A stretch of DNA of 64,000 nucleotides. Origin: Sialis fuliginosa (lineage: Eukaryota; Arthropoda; Insecta; Megaloptera; Sialidae). A program made the translations under genes and the position numbers. This document shows, one piece after another, positions 33,931 to 46,143 of the stretch. The notes below the pieces were generated by a model. That model was not told the origin of the DNA. It ran no database searches and worked only from the letters and a program-made list of their open reading frames with translations. How positions within the stretch are numbered: the stretch's first letter is position 1; every line of letters starts with the position of its first letter. The stretch spans positions 20,617,001 to 20,681,000 of the forward strand of contig OY540813.1 in the NCBI GenBank assembly GCA_961205875.1, written 5' to 3'.

Positions 33931-35440
33931 GTAATGAACGTAACTATAGAAATGAACAGGGATAATATAAATCAGAAAAATTCAAATAAAATTAACATAA
34001 GTTGGGTTACATGTTACGTCATAATCAAGGGATTAAATTTAACGAACAATTGTATGATCAAAACAATATTTTACAAATACATATGCGAAACAGTAGGCTA
34101 TGCAATCCAACATAAATATTTCACAAGGTGACAAAAGGCTTTACGCACCTCAACACTAATACACAATACATGCAAAGATCCGATGACGGTGCGAGATTAA
34201 ACACCCCCACACTTACACACACGTAATCGCAAAACCGGAACTGGAAAAAACGACAAAGAGTTAATCCCTACATATTTTACACAACGGTCGGTTGTGCACA
34301 AGCAAAACAATAATTAACTTAATTTCTTAATTGGATTTTGTAATTATGTGCTGAAGGAAAATATCCCAACGTGGCCAGTCGAGTGAAACGTGCTATGTGC
34401 TTTGCAACAGCCATAACGCTGGAAAAATCCATGTTTTTTTTTAATGTTATTTTATTATGTTTTAAGAGAAAAAATATATTGGTTTCTTCTCTTTAAGTCA
34501 TTTGGAAACGACAGTTATGTATTTTAAATGTTCGTAAATTAAAATTATTTTTGTAATGTACAATCGTGAAAAAGGGGGGTAAACAGGAAGACTAGGTATT
34601 AAATAACACTAATGCTATCTTATCGTTTCTTATGTATAACATAATTAACATAGTTACATTATATGCTTATCTTAAATTGTATAAATATATACTATATATA
34701 CATACATATAGCATGTTTTTAAATTTTATATTAATGAAAAGGATTTTAAAAACAGTGATCTTAATTTGATTCAAATAGCTATACTAAAAACAAAAATGGT
34801 CAAATATGTATAATTAGATTGAATAGCTGTCGTTTTGAAGTAAATTTATCAAACCATAAGATTTGTAATAAAATATTGAGATATTTATTTTTCTAAACAA
34901 AAATGTGTAGTAAAAAATTACCAATTTCAATAATATTCAAGAAAATATTATTATTTTATTAATTATTTCATATAAATTAACAAAAACTTGCTTTTCAATA
35001 CATTAAAAAAAAACTATTTTTAAAAACGCAACAAGAGCTTTTACTCCATGATGATTTAAAATATTGAATGCATGTTTGTGAAAAAAAACTGCAAAAAATA
35101 AATGAAAAACGTTTATATTTACAATTATAAAAATTGTGACACATATTCATATCTTATAGAAGACGTTTAACTCTACAGTTTTCATCATAATATTTTTTTT
35201 ACTTAAACGCAGCCGTTATGGGAATATCTACGGTAAATAACCGTGTTCTCCAAACTACCCTTCACTTTGAACATCGATTGCAAGAGTAGGCTGAGGATTA
35301 GCCGAATGATGCTCGAAAGATTTTTTACGTAAAATTTAATTAGGAATATTTGAGGCGCACCACATTTAAAAAAAAAATGAAGCTTTACATACTGAAATTT
35401 TCTAATTTTTAAGAAACTAAAACTACCTTAGCGTTTCAAG
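33930..35440. other. AT-rich DNA without recognised gene
   Basis: A patch at 34130-34300 is slightly GC-richer (CCGATGACGGTGCGAGATTA, CACCCCCACACTTACACACA). No frame with protein-like composition. Confidence 0.4.
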
Positions 35441-35821
35441 CTACCATTCGCTATGAGAGCCAATATTCTTACAAGATATGCACAAAAACTTGAATACCAA
35501 AACGGTCTAAGCAGCAGACCAAAATTAATTTTAGAAACTAAAAAGTTGCGTGGTATATGCCCACTATTACTGAGCAAAAGTGAACAAAAAATCCTGTTGA
35601 ATGCAATAACGCTATTTAATTGCCGCGTAAGTGATTTTTGCAAAAAAATTTCTTATTTATTAAAACCTGTTTTTCACTTCGAGAATTTTGGGGTTCATTT
35701 TATTCTAATTATATTTTTCCTCCAAATGATAGTTCAGATGAAAAATGAGAAAAACTTGAATCAAGTCCACTCCGAGGGTAGTTTTTCGCGTAAAAAATAT
35801 TTTTCGGGTTCTTATTCTTAA
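35428..35821 (+). other. Unassigned overlapping open frames, probably noncoding
   Basis: A plus frame of 122 codons (35453-35821) starts MRANILTRYAQKLEYQNGLS. It has a first half of fair composition and a second half rich in F, I and K. A minus frame (35428-35643) overlaps it. Neither contains a domain or catalytic motif I recognise, and no splice signals stand out. The composition of both frames is explained by a locally GC-richer 200 bp. Confidence 0.2.
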
Positions 35822-35912
35822 CTCCAACGAGAGTTCGTGGGCAATGTCTAAAAATTAAAAATATTTTCTTCTATTTGATTATTTTTAACTTATTTTTACT
35901 TTAAGAATAACA

Positions 35913-36064
35913 GGTCCGAACATGTACGACAAACAAAGCGCTCATCGAGATTTGACTACCTTATTGCAGTAGCGCAGTCAAAAGACAAACTAGTTTTTAT
36001 CTTTGACTAGCCGATTTAGTCTTTCTTAGGATTGATTGGTATTAAAAGCCAAAACTTAAATGTA
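35913..36064 (+). repeat. Dispersed repeat family, copy B
   Basis: GGTCCGAACATGTACGACAA, then ACAAAGCGC and TTATTGCAGT, matches copy A (21881-22010). TTTGACTAGCCGATTTAGTC, then CTTAGGATTGA, matches copy C (38701-38780). Together the three copies outline a unit of at least 150 bp. Confidence 0.5.
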
Positions 36065-36069
36065 TTTTG

Positions 36070-37120
36070 AGTTTTCATAGTACCTACATCCATATATACA
36101 TTTGTATCTAAATTTACATTGTATCTCTTGTGTGTAAGATTACGATTTGTTTATAAACAATATATATCTATGAACAATAAAAATACATGCGAATTTGCAA
36201 AAACATATTTAATTTATCTTATAAACATTCCAACAAACATTATTACTATAATGGCTGCATTGATAACTTAATATAACGCAATGCAGTTGCAGAAATCCAA
36301 GTTATCACATGAACAATATGCATTCATGAAAGAAAAATGTATCCACTTATTTTTATTAAAATATTTTATCTCTACACACATTTTTTTGTTATTCACAGTA
36401 GTGTTGTAAATCTATTGATGTTCGGTGCAGTTAAATCTTGATTAAAACGTATAAATAAAATAAAAACTGTTCGTATGATATTTATAGAAAAAAATATTTC
36501 AAATGTAGATAATATTAATTTTATGAATGTACAAAAAAGCGTTCATATAGTAATATATGGTAAATAATATATGTAATAATAAGAAATAATATTCCCAGTA
36601 AGGAAAATATTCTAAAATAACTTATGGTTTTAATGATACTAAATATTATGTGTTATTAATAAACATATTTATTAAACAATATAATATATTGTAGCTAGTT
36701 ATTTTTGGATATAGTACGTTATCATACATATATGTATTATTATTATATCTATTATTCAAGTTTACAGTATTTGTATATTTGATATTTAATTGGAGCTGTT
36801 TACTTCTAAATATCCAATAAATTATCAGTGAAGTTATTAATATACATATAACCCTTTTAATAACCTTATTCTAAATACATGATTTGTGTGAAACATATTA
36901 ATTATTTATGCTTTACATGGCTGTTTAGTGTGTAGTGTATAAATCAATATTTGGAAGACAAGATCAAAATTTATATATTAAAATTTATAGCAGGCATCTC
37001 ATTTCACACCACATAATACCCCATATAGCGATGTGTGTTGTGTTACCACAATGTAAGAGAAATTCGTTTCATATTTGAGACAATGTGCTTTTAGATACAG
37101 AGCAGTTATCTCTCTCGTGC
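36070..37120. other. AT-rich DNA without recognised gene
   Basis: Only A/T runs and short frames. No paired repeat. Confidence 0.5.
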
Positions 37121-37132
37121 TTTCTCAAGCTC

Positions 37133-37239
37133 ATCCATGTACCTGTGCTCGTGGCCTCGTTGATTTTCGACTATTTTAATTAAGATATATAAGAAGATGA
37201 TGACTCACATCAAGTCTCGTTTTTGATGCGAGGGAATGT
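37133..37239 (+). repeat. Direct repeat, copy 1 of 2
   Basis: TACCTGTGCT(C/T)(G/A)TGGCCTCG, then TTGATTTT...GACTATTTTAATTAAG and ATATATAAG...GATGACTCAC, is repeated at 37681-37781, 548 bp downstream, with about 80% identity by eye. Both end in a ...TGCG(A)GGGAA(A)ATGTA phrase. Possibly two ends of one element, or a local duplication. Confidence 0.65.
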
Positions 37240-37680
37240 AGTCTTTTGTTTGAACGTCAACTGAGTTAATGGCGTCTAACAACTTGACTATAAACGGTTA
37301 ATACTTATAAGTAAATCAAACTCAGATTTGTGCCTATGTATGCACATTAAGTACTAGAATAGATAAATACAGGGGGTATACCTTCTATTTAATTATTTGC
37401 ACACAGTACACTATTATTTTTCAAAAACATTTCAAATATAATAATGGATCTTTCTCTTACAATTAGTAAGAAAAAATGTAAGTAATATTTAATGCTTTTC
37501 CCATTAGAAATGAAAATTTTATGTATGTTATATATTTTATGTTGTTCAAATTAGAAATTCTTCTACAATAATTAACAAATATGAATTTAAAAATATGTAT
37601 AGATGCTTTTAAAATTATTTAATACAATTTTTAACTTAATAGTGAATGTTTGAACTAAAAAGACTATAACTTACAACCTC

Positions 37681-37781
37681 TCCATTGTACCTGTGCTTAT
37701 GGCCTCGTTGATTTTGACTATTTTAATTAAGATATATAAGCAGAGGATGACTCACGTCTGGTTTTCACTGCGGGAAAATGT
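37681..37781 (+). repeat. Direct repeat, copy 2 of 2
   Basis: Matches 37133-37239 through TGGCCTCGTTGATTTT, ATTTTAATTAAGATATATAA and GATGACTCAC. The 440 bp between the copies is AT-rich with no frame, which would also fit a short LTR-like or terminal-direct-repeat structure. Confidence 0.65.
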
Positions 37782-37799
37782 AATTTTCTCAGAGCAGAC

Positions 37800-38690
37800 T
37801 GTAAAGTTTTATTTCAGCTAGTACGTGCCGTATTTGAAACTAGCAATAACTAAATGTAAACATAATACTATCTGAATATGTTTTAGTGATTCTTTAATTT
37901 ATTGTATTCTTTAAACTTTATTGTAGTAAATTTTGCCAACATTTCGATACGCATTACTTTTAACAATTTATTTTCGATAATACCTTCATCTTACATGTTC
38001 TTTTACATCAAATTAGAGAATGCAAGAACCAATAAATATAAATAAATAAATAACAATGATGCGTCAAAAGAGTGATAACATTTTTTTTTTTAATTCTTGT
38101 AAAATAACTCTTATTTGGTGTTCTACATTTAAAAATTACTTGATTTTAAATACTTATTAATTGATTAATTATTAAGTGACAAAAAAACAATGATACAAAA
38201 TCATATTAAGGCACCGCCTACTAAAAACTGGTTATGTGTTAGAATCTTTGAATATTTTACTTCAATAGTGAAAATCATCAAAAGCGCTAAATATTAGAAC
38301 AAATAGTAAATAGCAGACACTAAATTAATAAGTTTGGCTGCAGACAGTTCTCCGGATTACGGTGTTTAGTAAACATAGGATAATTTGAAAATCCGCCAGG
38401 GAAATCCTGACATTTACATAGTTTCCGATTTTCATTAAATACTTGCTAAAATTCAATCAATGTTTTGATTAAAATTTATTAAAGATAAACACCTACTAAC
38501 TTATATTAATTTCACTCATACAATAAGACAATATATTTTTTGTATTTAAAATTGAATAATGTTTTTAAATTAAGAAGGATGAAATTTTATATTTATAATC
38601 AATTTTATCTCAGAGGAAAATCTCTTATTTATAAAAAATCTTCCAACCGGAAACGGATGTCTACTCTTAGTAAATCCCGAAAGGTGTTTT
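37800..38690. other. AT-rich DNA without recognised gene
   Basis: Short (AATA)n tract near 38035-38050. No protein-like frame. Confidence 0.45.
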
Positions 38691-38700
38691 TGTTGTTTCA

Positions 38701-38780
38701 TCCTTTGACCAGTTATATTAGTCACTCCTAGGATTGACTAAAATTGCTCCAGTTAAAGGCCGTAACACATAAATGTTTCG
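38701..38780 (+). repeat. Dispersed repeat family, copy C
   Basis: TTGACCAGTTATATTAGTCA, then CTCCTAGGATTGACTAAAAT and CAGTTAAAGGCCGTAACACA, matches parts of copies A and B. Confidence 0.45.
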
Positions 38781-38789
38781 GGCTTCGAC

Positions 38790-39230
38790 TATAATGCTTG
38801 GTAAATACTTAGAATCGACCAGTGAACCCGAGGGTTTGACCATATAATATACTATAGTAAATACAAAAAAATATAAATTGTAGATAATAGTACGACTAGT
38901 CAATTTTGAAATTATTTATATTCAAACAAATAGCAGTAAAATCAAATTATTATGGGATTCCGAAAAATGATTCAATACAAAACATACCACTGTCAAAACT
39001 TTTGTTGACATTTTTCATTAATATGTTAATATATTTGGTCCATTTCAATGGGCAAATGAGAAACAATTTTGATGTGTCATTTGAGCTTTTCTAAACGTTG
39101 ATTTTTTTACATTATATATTTTAGATACTCCAGCAGTTAATTTTTCTTATATTTATAGAATAAAAAAGTAAAAAGTGACAAAAGGGTCATTATATACATA
39201 TTTAATCACTTTTAAGATATAAAAAAGAAC
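38790..39230. other. AT-rich DNA without recognised gene
   Basis: A 62-codon frame (38906-39094) is biased in composition and unsupported. Confidence 0.4.
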
Positions 39231-39540
39231 ATTCGTATAAACCTATAGTTTTTCATACAGCTGGACGTCAAAACGAAATTGACTTCAATTCGGATGAAGA
39301 CCATACTGAAGGAATTTTAACGAGACGAGACCAAAACGATGTCATATTCATTTAAATTCTAGTAGACTATCTCGGTTATAAGACATTAATAATAATAATT
39401 GTGTTTAAATAAAATATGAAAATATATTTGTTTATTACATCAAATTAAATAAAAAGTAATAGAATATATTTTATTTATTTCGTTGTATCTTTTTACAGAT
39501 CGATTTTGAAATTGCTTAAAATTATATAAAATAAAATTTA

Positions 39541-39666
39541 AAATACTAGACCGAGACTTTTCGTGAACTCGGTTTTAGGTTACGTGTACGAGACGATATG
39601 GCTTCAATTTCCACGAGACGAAACTTACTTAAATCTCGTCTCGTTTTGTATCGTGTGCAGTCCTAG
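39541..39666 (-). mobile_element. hAT-like end with CTCGTCTCG repeats
   Basis: Read on the minus strand from 39666: CTAGGACTGCACACGATACA, then AAACGAGACGAGA. Phrases like ACGAGACGA recur through 39320-39640. Similar ends (TAGGGCTTCACACGA at 40153; CTAGGGCCGAGACTC at 47401; CTAGGGCTGCAACGA at 60196) point to one dispersed family with TAGGGC(T)GCA-type termini. No matching second end with a duplication was found for this copy. Confidence 0.4.
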
Positions 39667-39699
39667 TTCTGCGTATGTATTAAATAATAATGTTGCATG

Positions 39700-39925
39700 T
39701 TATGAATTAACTGCACAGCAAGGTCATTCGGGGTAGGGTAAGGGGAGTTGACAGAAGTGGCGCAAAGGCAACACGACGCAGGTGGTATTTAGTTCGCGGA
39801 ACCGATTAAAAGCTATTAGAATTTCCGTCCCATGACCGGGGATCGAACCAGCGACCCGTGACCTGACGGTGCATGCAGCTTCCGTCGATTTCCTCCCACT
39901 GCTACAATAGTGTAGTAGTTTGCTG
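39700..39925 (-). mobile_element. tRNA-derived SINE
   Basis: The minus strand has a perfect polymerase III B box, GGTTCGATCC (39840-39849), within CTGGTTCGATCCCCGG, like a tRNA T-arm. An A-box-like TAGCAGTGGG lies about 57 bases upstream (39896-39905). Downstream is a GC-richer, tRNA-unrelated body (TCGGTTCCGCGAACTAAATA, CTGCGTCGTGTTGCC) ending near 39710 and running into AT-rich DNA. There is no cloverleaf-complete tRNA, so it is a SINE head, not a tRNA gene. Confidence 0.65.
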
Positions 39926-39962
39926 AAGTTTATAGAGATGGATCTGAGCGTCCACGATTGTC

Positions 39963-39974
39963 GCCATCTGGTGT
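39963..39974 (-). promoter_or_regulatory. Second CTCF-like motif (ACACCAGATGGC)
   Basis: Same core and orientation as 3943-3954. Its place immediately upstream of the SINE suggests it may simply belong to older repeat DNA. Confidence 0.12.
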
Positions 39975-40152
39975 ATTTTCACGGAGATTAGAACCGAATA
40001 TTATCCAAATCTGTGTTAATGTTTTGTTTATTTGTGGATTTCGATTGAATCAATACATTATGTATATATACAATGTATGTATGTTGTACTCTATTAATAC
40101 AACTCGTATTACAGCATCTATTACAGACGTGGCAAAAGGCTTGAGCAAATAT

Positions 40153-40280
40153 TAGGGCTTCACACGACACGAGAGTCAAGTAAGTATTAACTTGTTCTTG
40201 AATTTTACAACTGACAGTTCAATTATCGATCTCGTGTCGTGAATATTGAACCCATCTCGTCTCAGTCTCGTACAGTTTTA
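40153..40280 (+). mobile_element. hAT-like end, TAGGGCTTCACACGACACGA
   Basis: Starts TAGGGCTTCACACGACACGA. The internal GATCTCGTGTCGTGAATATT (about 40229-40248) is a near inverted copy of the start, and CATCTCGTCTCAGTCTCGTA follows. A truncated or rearranged member of the family at 39541-39666. Confidence 0.35.
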
Positions 40281-40396
40281 ACATATAATCAACAATGCAA
40301 TTGCCATATACTTATAGTATAAGATAATAATTTTATTTTAATTATTGATTGAAGACGAAAATTAAATTGGCAAATAGGTGGTTAATTTTACTAATT

Positions 40397-40500
40397 ACAC
40401 AGTAACACAAAAAAAGAACGGGGCCAAAAAAGCAACCTATTGTAGTTATTTGTCGAGCATAGTCGAAATCTAAATATTTGTAATTTTCTGCTTAGTCTGT
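40397..40500 (+). mobile_element. Half-copy of the 23874-24172 MITE family
   Basis: ACACAGTAACACAAAAAAAG, then GCCAAAAAAGCAAC and CGAGCATAGTCGAAATCTAA, aligns with the left arm of the 23.9 kb MITE and stops at about 40500. The right half is absent. Confidence 0.7.
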
Positions 40501-40509
40501 CTACTTTTT

Positions 40510-42730
40510 GTTAATTTGTTGAACATGATACATTAAATACCTAATAATCTAATGTAAATGGATGTTTGCTCGATAAAAATATCTGTAAAATATATTAATA
40601 TACTAACTTTATTTTTCGTTCAATATTACATATAACAATTTCAATAGTTTACATTTTATAATTCTGCGATTAAATATTTAATTAATAATATTAAAGAACA
40701 ATATAATTGGAATTTTATGTAATATAAAACATTTCTATTGAATCTAAAATGTTATTTCCAAGATAAGGCATTATAATTAAATCTAATGAAAATAATTGTG
40801 TAATAAGGGAAATTAAACGTTCCAGTCTGAAGAATCCTCATAAAAAAGCTGTAAAACAAAAAGTACATTAAATCTAAATAACGACCATTAAATCTATTAC
40901 TTTTAACGTCTTTTATGTTTCAATAAATCGGTACCAGACTTAATAATTGATGACATTTTTGCTGGAAAGATAAGAGTTCAATTATTGTAAGGCATAAGTC
41001 GTCGTTTAGAATAATATGATACAGAAAGTACATAATAAATGTGATAAAATAATTTTTAAGATGCAGATACATAAAATTTACAATGTTTCTTTAATAGCTC
41101 TCCAGACGTCCACTGTAATAAGTTAAATGAGAAATCCAGCTTTTACATAATATCTTATTTTATACAACATTGTACATTATGTATATCTAGATAATATCAT
41201 AGATTTTAAATTATAATAATTAATTAATAATAATAAAATCAGCTTAAAATATCTTATCTTCTTCTCACCAAACAGGTTATGTGTTTATTAATAATTTTCA
41301 TTCTGAAAATAATCAACTGTAACTTAAACTATTTTATCTATATATTATGTACACATCATACATAAGTATAGATCTATGATTTTTGGTAAAGTCCAGCATA
41401 AGTTAGGTTAAAATTTATTTAAATTTACATTGCAGTACATACACAAACAAGAAACTCTGCATTTCAATTTATCCGGTCCCTTTGTATGTATACAAAAGCT
41501 TAAACCAATTACCATTTTTTCTAAAAGATAATCTTAAAATTTACATATCTAAACAAAACTGCTGGTATTTCCAAGCTGGAAACCAGCGACTCTAAGGTTT
41601 CCATTGTGAGATTACCGAAAAACATGCGTTAAAAATAATTCAGCAAAGTAATTTCCTTACTTACAATGTAAAGTTTAAGGGTTGCCGTCTTAATTTCTCT
41701 TCCGTTTCCGGTTTTGAGCGGTGTACGTCTTTACAATTTAATTTACAAAATGCAGATTAAACGTGTATAACAACAGACGATTTTAGATTTCGTGTATGTG
41801 GTGCGAATTAAACACTTTAATTTTAAAGTAAATTATTTTAATTTACAAAGAATAATTAGTAAATTACATTCAGTTATACGAGAAACGTTAAACATAAATA
41901 TTTTTTAAAATATACTACTTTTTTAAATCTAAATTTATAATTGTTAATTAAATCGACTATTGATCGTAAGGATTTGAAAACGTCCGCAGTGATGCATCAA
42001 TAGGGAAAGGTATTATACTCGTACAATGGGTCAATTTAAATATTGTTTTGTATAACTTTTTCATATCCTATTTAATAGAAACGATAACCAGGACAATACA
42101 TGCACAAACTATTAGGCTGGCTATTTTCATTATTTTATAGTTTATATTTAGTGAAAAAATATATTTAAGTAAAAGACCGAAAAGTTATGATTAGTCCAGT
42201 TCAATGTCAGAACATGCCAGTAACTGGAGATACAAGCCTATTTTTATCTTTTTTTTCTAATTCGTTATTTCATAAAGAAAAAAATATATATGAAAAATTA
42301 GTTCAGACAACAATATGCTATTATTTGTAAGTCTGAATTTATAAAAACAGACAATAATTATTCAAAATAATAACTTTGGAGCTATTATCCGTTTTATTTA
42401 ATACCAATTGCTATGTGATAAAGTAAAATACGTTACGAGTACATCCCTAGTAAATGTAATAGAAACTGCAAATAGATTTCTTTAAAATTTCCAATAACCT
42501 AAGAATCTACTTCACTTCCCTCTACTTATAAACAAGTAAATTTTTCAGAGCACTGAAAAGATATGGCTGATACAATTTTACGGGTTTGTTTGTAAAATAT
42601 CGACACTAAAAACTAAGCTTACTCCTTATGTGTATAACTAGAGTTATTCAGCTATACAGGTAATAATTTGTATGGATTCTATTTTCATATTTACTTATTT
42701 GACATAATAATATCAGCATCGAAAAATAAT
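40510..42730. other. AT-rich DNA without recognised gene
   Basis: Very AT-rich, with short GC-richer phrases near 41570-41740 (CAAGCTGGAAACCAGCGACT; CTTCCGTTTCCGG). No frames, no repeat pairs. Confidence 0.45.
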
Positions 42731-42735
42731 GATAA

Positions 42736-42790
42736 CAGTGGCGTAACCAGGATTTTTTAGGAGGAGAATATTTTAATAGGGAGTTATTGA
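42736..42790 (+). mobile_element. hAT-like terminal fragment CAGTGGCGTAACCAGG
   Basis: CAGTGGCGTAACCAGGATTT matches the CAGTGGCGTA(A/G)C-type start of many insect hAT elements. No right end or target duplication was found downstream. Confidence 0.4.
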
Positions 42791-43074
42791 GTTATAACAC
42801 ATATACACATATTATATAGGGTCTATTCATTTTAACTATTCTTATGTTGGCAAAACGTAAACTTGACGGTGTCGTGTTCGTTCAGTCGTTCACAGCTGTT
42901 TATGATTTTATAATTGTTGAATTGTTTTAGTTGAGGGGTCAACCATTTATTATTACCACTCATGAATTTGAAGTGATTTCCAGTTTTATGGAATAGATTA
43001 CCATTTATTTCTACAATTTATTATTTAATAAAACCTGATTACAGCATGTACACTGACAGAGACACACAGACATC

Positions 43075-43122
43075 ATGTCAAAAATAGTCAGAATTCGAAA
43101 TGGATTCAGATAAGGTCAAAAA
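43075..43122 (+). repeat. Short dispersed repeat shared with 8147-8190
   Basis: CATGTCAAAAATAGTCAGAA, then TGGATTCAGATAAGGTCAAA. Preceded by a GACAGAGACACACAGAC tract, typical of retroposon tails. Confidence 0.4.
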
Positions 43123-43228
43123 TATTTTCTTATTTCATGCATAATGGCCGGATAAGAAAGTAAGAATATATAAAATATTCATAAATAAAAAATTGATGTT
43201 GCTTCCTCCAAACTAAGTAACTTCAGCT

Positions 43229-43270
43229 TGAAAAGTTTTTTTGTAAGCAGCTTAATTTTCGAAATAAAAA
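43229..43270 (-). repeat. Inverted partner of the 5129-5172 repeat
   Basis: On the minus strand: TTTCGAAAATTAAGCTGCTT, then ACAAAAAAACTTTTCAA. Lies 110 bp from the repeat at 43075. At the 5.1 kb site no such neighbour occurs. Confidence 0.5.
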
Positions 43271-43299
43271 TTCATAACGTTTTATATTGAACAGCCGGT

Positions 43300-45480
43300 A
43301 TAATACATAGGCATGTATTTTTATAATTCATGTACAGATGTAAGAAGAAAAAAAAATTATAAAAACTACCCTGCTCATGGCTGCTATATTTTAATTTTTC
43401 ATCGATTGAAATTAAATTACTTTTTGCTTGAACGTTCGAACAACAATGTGCTAAGCGGATTACAAAGAAAATTTAAGCTTTTTATTGATGAGTCGTATTT
43501 ATATTCTGCGGTCAGAAAATATTCAACAAATTCAATTCTACGTATTACTGTGGGTATTAAATAATTCAGAAAATATTGTCGTTAATGTAACCACAAAAGA
43601 TGTACATATACCTACATAAATTCAATTCATGAATATGTATGTATAATAAATATATACGTATAATTGTGTGTAGGTATAAATATTAAATACGCTTTTTTAA
43701 TAAATAAATGTTCAAGTAAATGCAGCGTTTATAGAATTTTTTTTTATATGAGGATTGAAAAAAATATCCTAGTTACTAAATTGTATATTTTTATTAGACA
43801 AATAACAATATTTAATTAATTAAGTCTCTATCTCATTAAACAGAGAAGATATATGTGAAATCCGCAATATTTACTCAGCTGTATTCTTTTTAAATTCTAC
43901 ATAAATAAATAAAAACAAAAAATATGATCTCTCAAATATAGTAGATAACAAGAATGATTGCATACACTATGATAATAAAATAATACATAAATACATAGTT
44001 CTATCGGTTTCAGAATTTTTTTCGTGTTATTTTTTCAGCAATATTTTCATAAATGCTGAAGGTAACTGAAGACAGAAAACAAATTTTATACTAAATGTAA
44101 CCATAAAAATAAATAGCTGCTGAGAAAATCATGCAACACCACTTCCATAAGGCTAATATCTAGAAGTAAATAAAAAATAGTTTTTATTAATTTTATAAGT
44201 TAATATAAGTAGTTATACCTTTTTGCAGTAATAAAAAATAAATAAAAACCAAATACTTGAGTGAATATTAATAATGGGTTTTAATTATTCTTTATCTTTT
44301 AACAAAAACAAGTGAAGGTACAAAGGAAAAAGAAAAACCTCTTTTTAAACATTAGTTCAACATATATAGGTTTAAACTGTTTTAAATTCAACATTGCTGG
44401 CATAAATTTCAATCACTATGTGAAGATTTAACTAAAAAAACCTAATTACATACAACAGCTACATATTTATCTGCAAACAGTAACAGTGTATCCCGTTCTT
44501 CCTGTTGCGGATGTAAGCAGGGATAAATAAGAGGCAAATCCACGCCCCCCTGGAGGCACTCTGAACAATCGAGAGAAATACGCGAAAGAAATTTACTTAC
44601 TAACTCGGTTGAATATAACTAATTTTTCTAAATATGTTACTGTTGAACATTTATTACTGAAAATAATATGAAGTAATTTAAAGCCTAATAATAAAGAATA
44701 AAAACTTACATTTTACTACTTAAATGCGGTTTTTGACAGTTTTGTTTGAAAAAATTTATAAATAACTAAATTTTCTTAATTTTAAAAATAAAACTAATAC
44801 TCTGATTTCAAAAGACCGACACCGAAGAGTTGCAGTTTTGTTTTTAAAAAATCTTGTGAGCACTTAATTTTTCAACATTATCACAAAATAAATCTACAAA
44901 TAAAAAACTAATTTAAAATAAATAATTTATTCACAGGTTTTGATTCGTCATGTTTGGTTTTGCTAATTCCGCTAAACGGACTATAATGTTTTAAAAAAAA
45001 ACTTCTAATCTTACCAACTATATATTGGTTTTAAAATTTTTGATAAAAACACCAACAAAACATCAACTGTTTTCAAAATGTTTCTATTCTTTCAGCACGA
45101 GTTGTATGTGTTCCTTAGCATTAAATATGAGTTTGGACGAACTTGGGTGAACAGTTGTGCAATTTGGTGGGCTCTTTGTCTTATAGATATGCCATTTAAT
45201 TTAATTTAATTTAAACTATTTCTGATAATATTTATGTCTATTAAAAAATTCTCCCTTTTATTTTTCAACGCATTTTACAGAAAACGTCAAAAAATGAAAA
45301 ACAACCAAAATTAACATGTAAAGAGAAAAAACAATTCTTGCGATTAATCTTTAAGATCATTATAACCATGTTATTAACGGGCTGGAGAAGAATGTAGTCG
45401 AGAAAATATTATGTCATATATTCAGAACACAACAATAGTAATAATTAATTCTTACAAGATAAGATATTTTCAATAAGCAT
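43300..45480. other. AT-rich DNA without recognised gene
   Basis: The 83-codon frame 43313-43564 is biased and unsupported. A short (TTAAT)n tract lies at about 45194-45216. The patch at 44485-44575 is slightly GC-richer. Confidence 0.4.
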
Positions 45481-45484
45481 CGAT

Positions 45485-45720
45485 ACAAAAACACCACCTA
45501 TTTACGCCCTATGGCTCGCACGCCACCCCATATCTAATTGAAAATACGCGCGAGTTCGTAGGCGTTCCGCGCACGTCACAGCTAGTTGAGGTTTGCAAAC
45601 TTCTCACAGCCGTCACTTAAGAAATGCGCAAAGATTTCACATTAGATTATTTCTCAGCCTGTGATAGGTATCACGTGCTACCATCTAGTCCCAAAGTACA
45701 CATATTTGTACAGTATCTGG
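45485..45720. promoter_or_regulatory. GC-rich island, candidate enhancer
   Basis: CACCACCTATTTACGCCCTA, CGCACGCCACCCC, GGTTTGCAAACTTC (forkhead-type), CGTCACTTAAG and GGTATCACGTGCTACC (E-box CACGTG) lie within 230 bp of markedly higher GC. No open frame was found. Regulatory role inferred from composition and motif clustering. Confidence 0.3.
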
Positions 45721-46143
45721 TCATTAACAATTCGTCGAGAGTGAGTTAAGATATCTGAGGTTTAATAAGTAGATTAATATTTATGTACGTTTAACATGAA
45801 ATTTTATACACTTAATTTATAGTTTCACATGTTAACATTGCTTACTGTATTTAGTATACAATATGTATTTTACTAAAGAGGTTAAGATCACAGCAAAAAT
45901 TGATAATGCAAACTAGTAATGGAAAAAGTTAGTAGTTTGTACAAAGAATCAATATTACATATTATATAGTAACGTAACAGATATATGTATCTATATATGT
46001 AATTTTTCGTAATGTATAATTTTTTAGTTATTTTCTTCCAACATTATTTAGCTATTATAATATATACTCTTTTAGTTATGAAGCTGGTTGTTTTTCAATA
46101 GTGATGTGCAGAAAAAATGTGTGATGTGCAATTAGATTGGTCA

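Noticed and set aside
35453..35821. 122-codon plus-strand open frame, longest after the RT fragment
   Set aside because: No domain or splice signals, and the second half is biased. Listed only as an unassigned frame.
39840..39906. tRNA gene on the minus strand
   Set aside because: The B box is perfect, but acceptor and D arms do not form and the spacing to the A box is long. A SINE head fits better.
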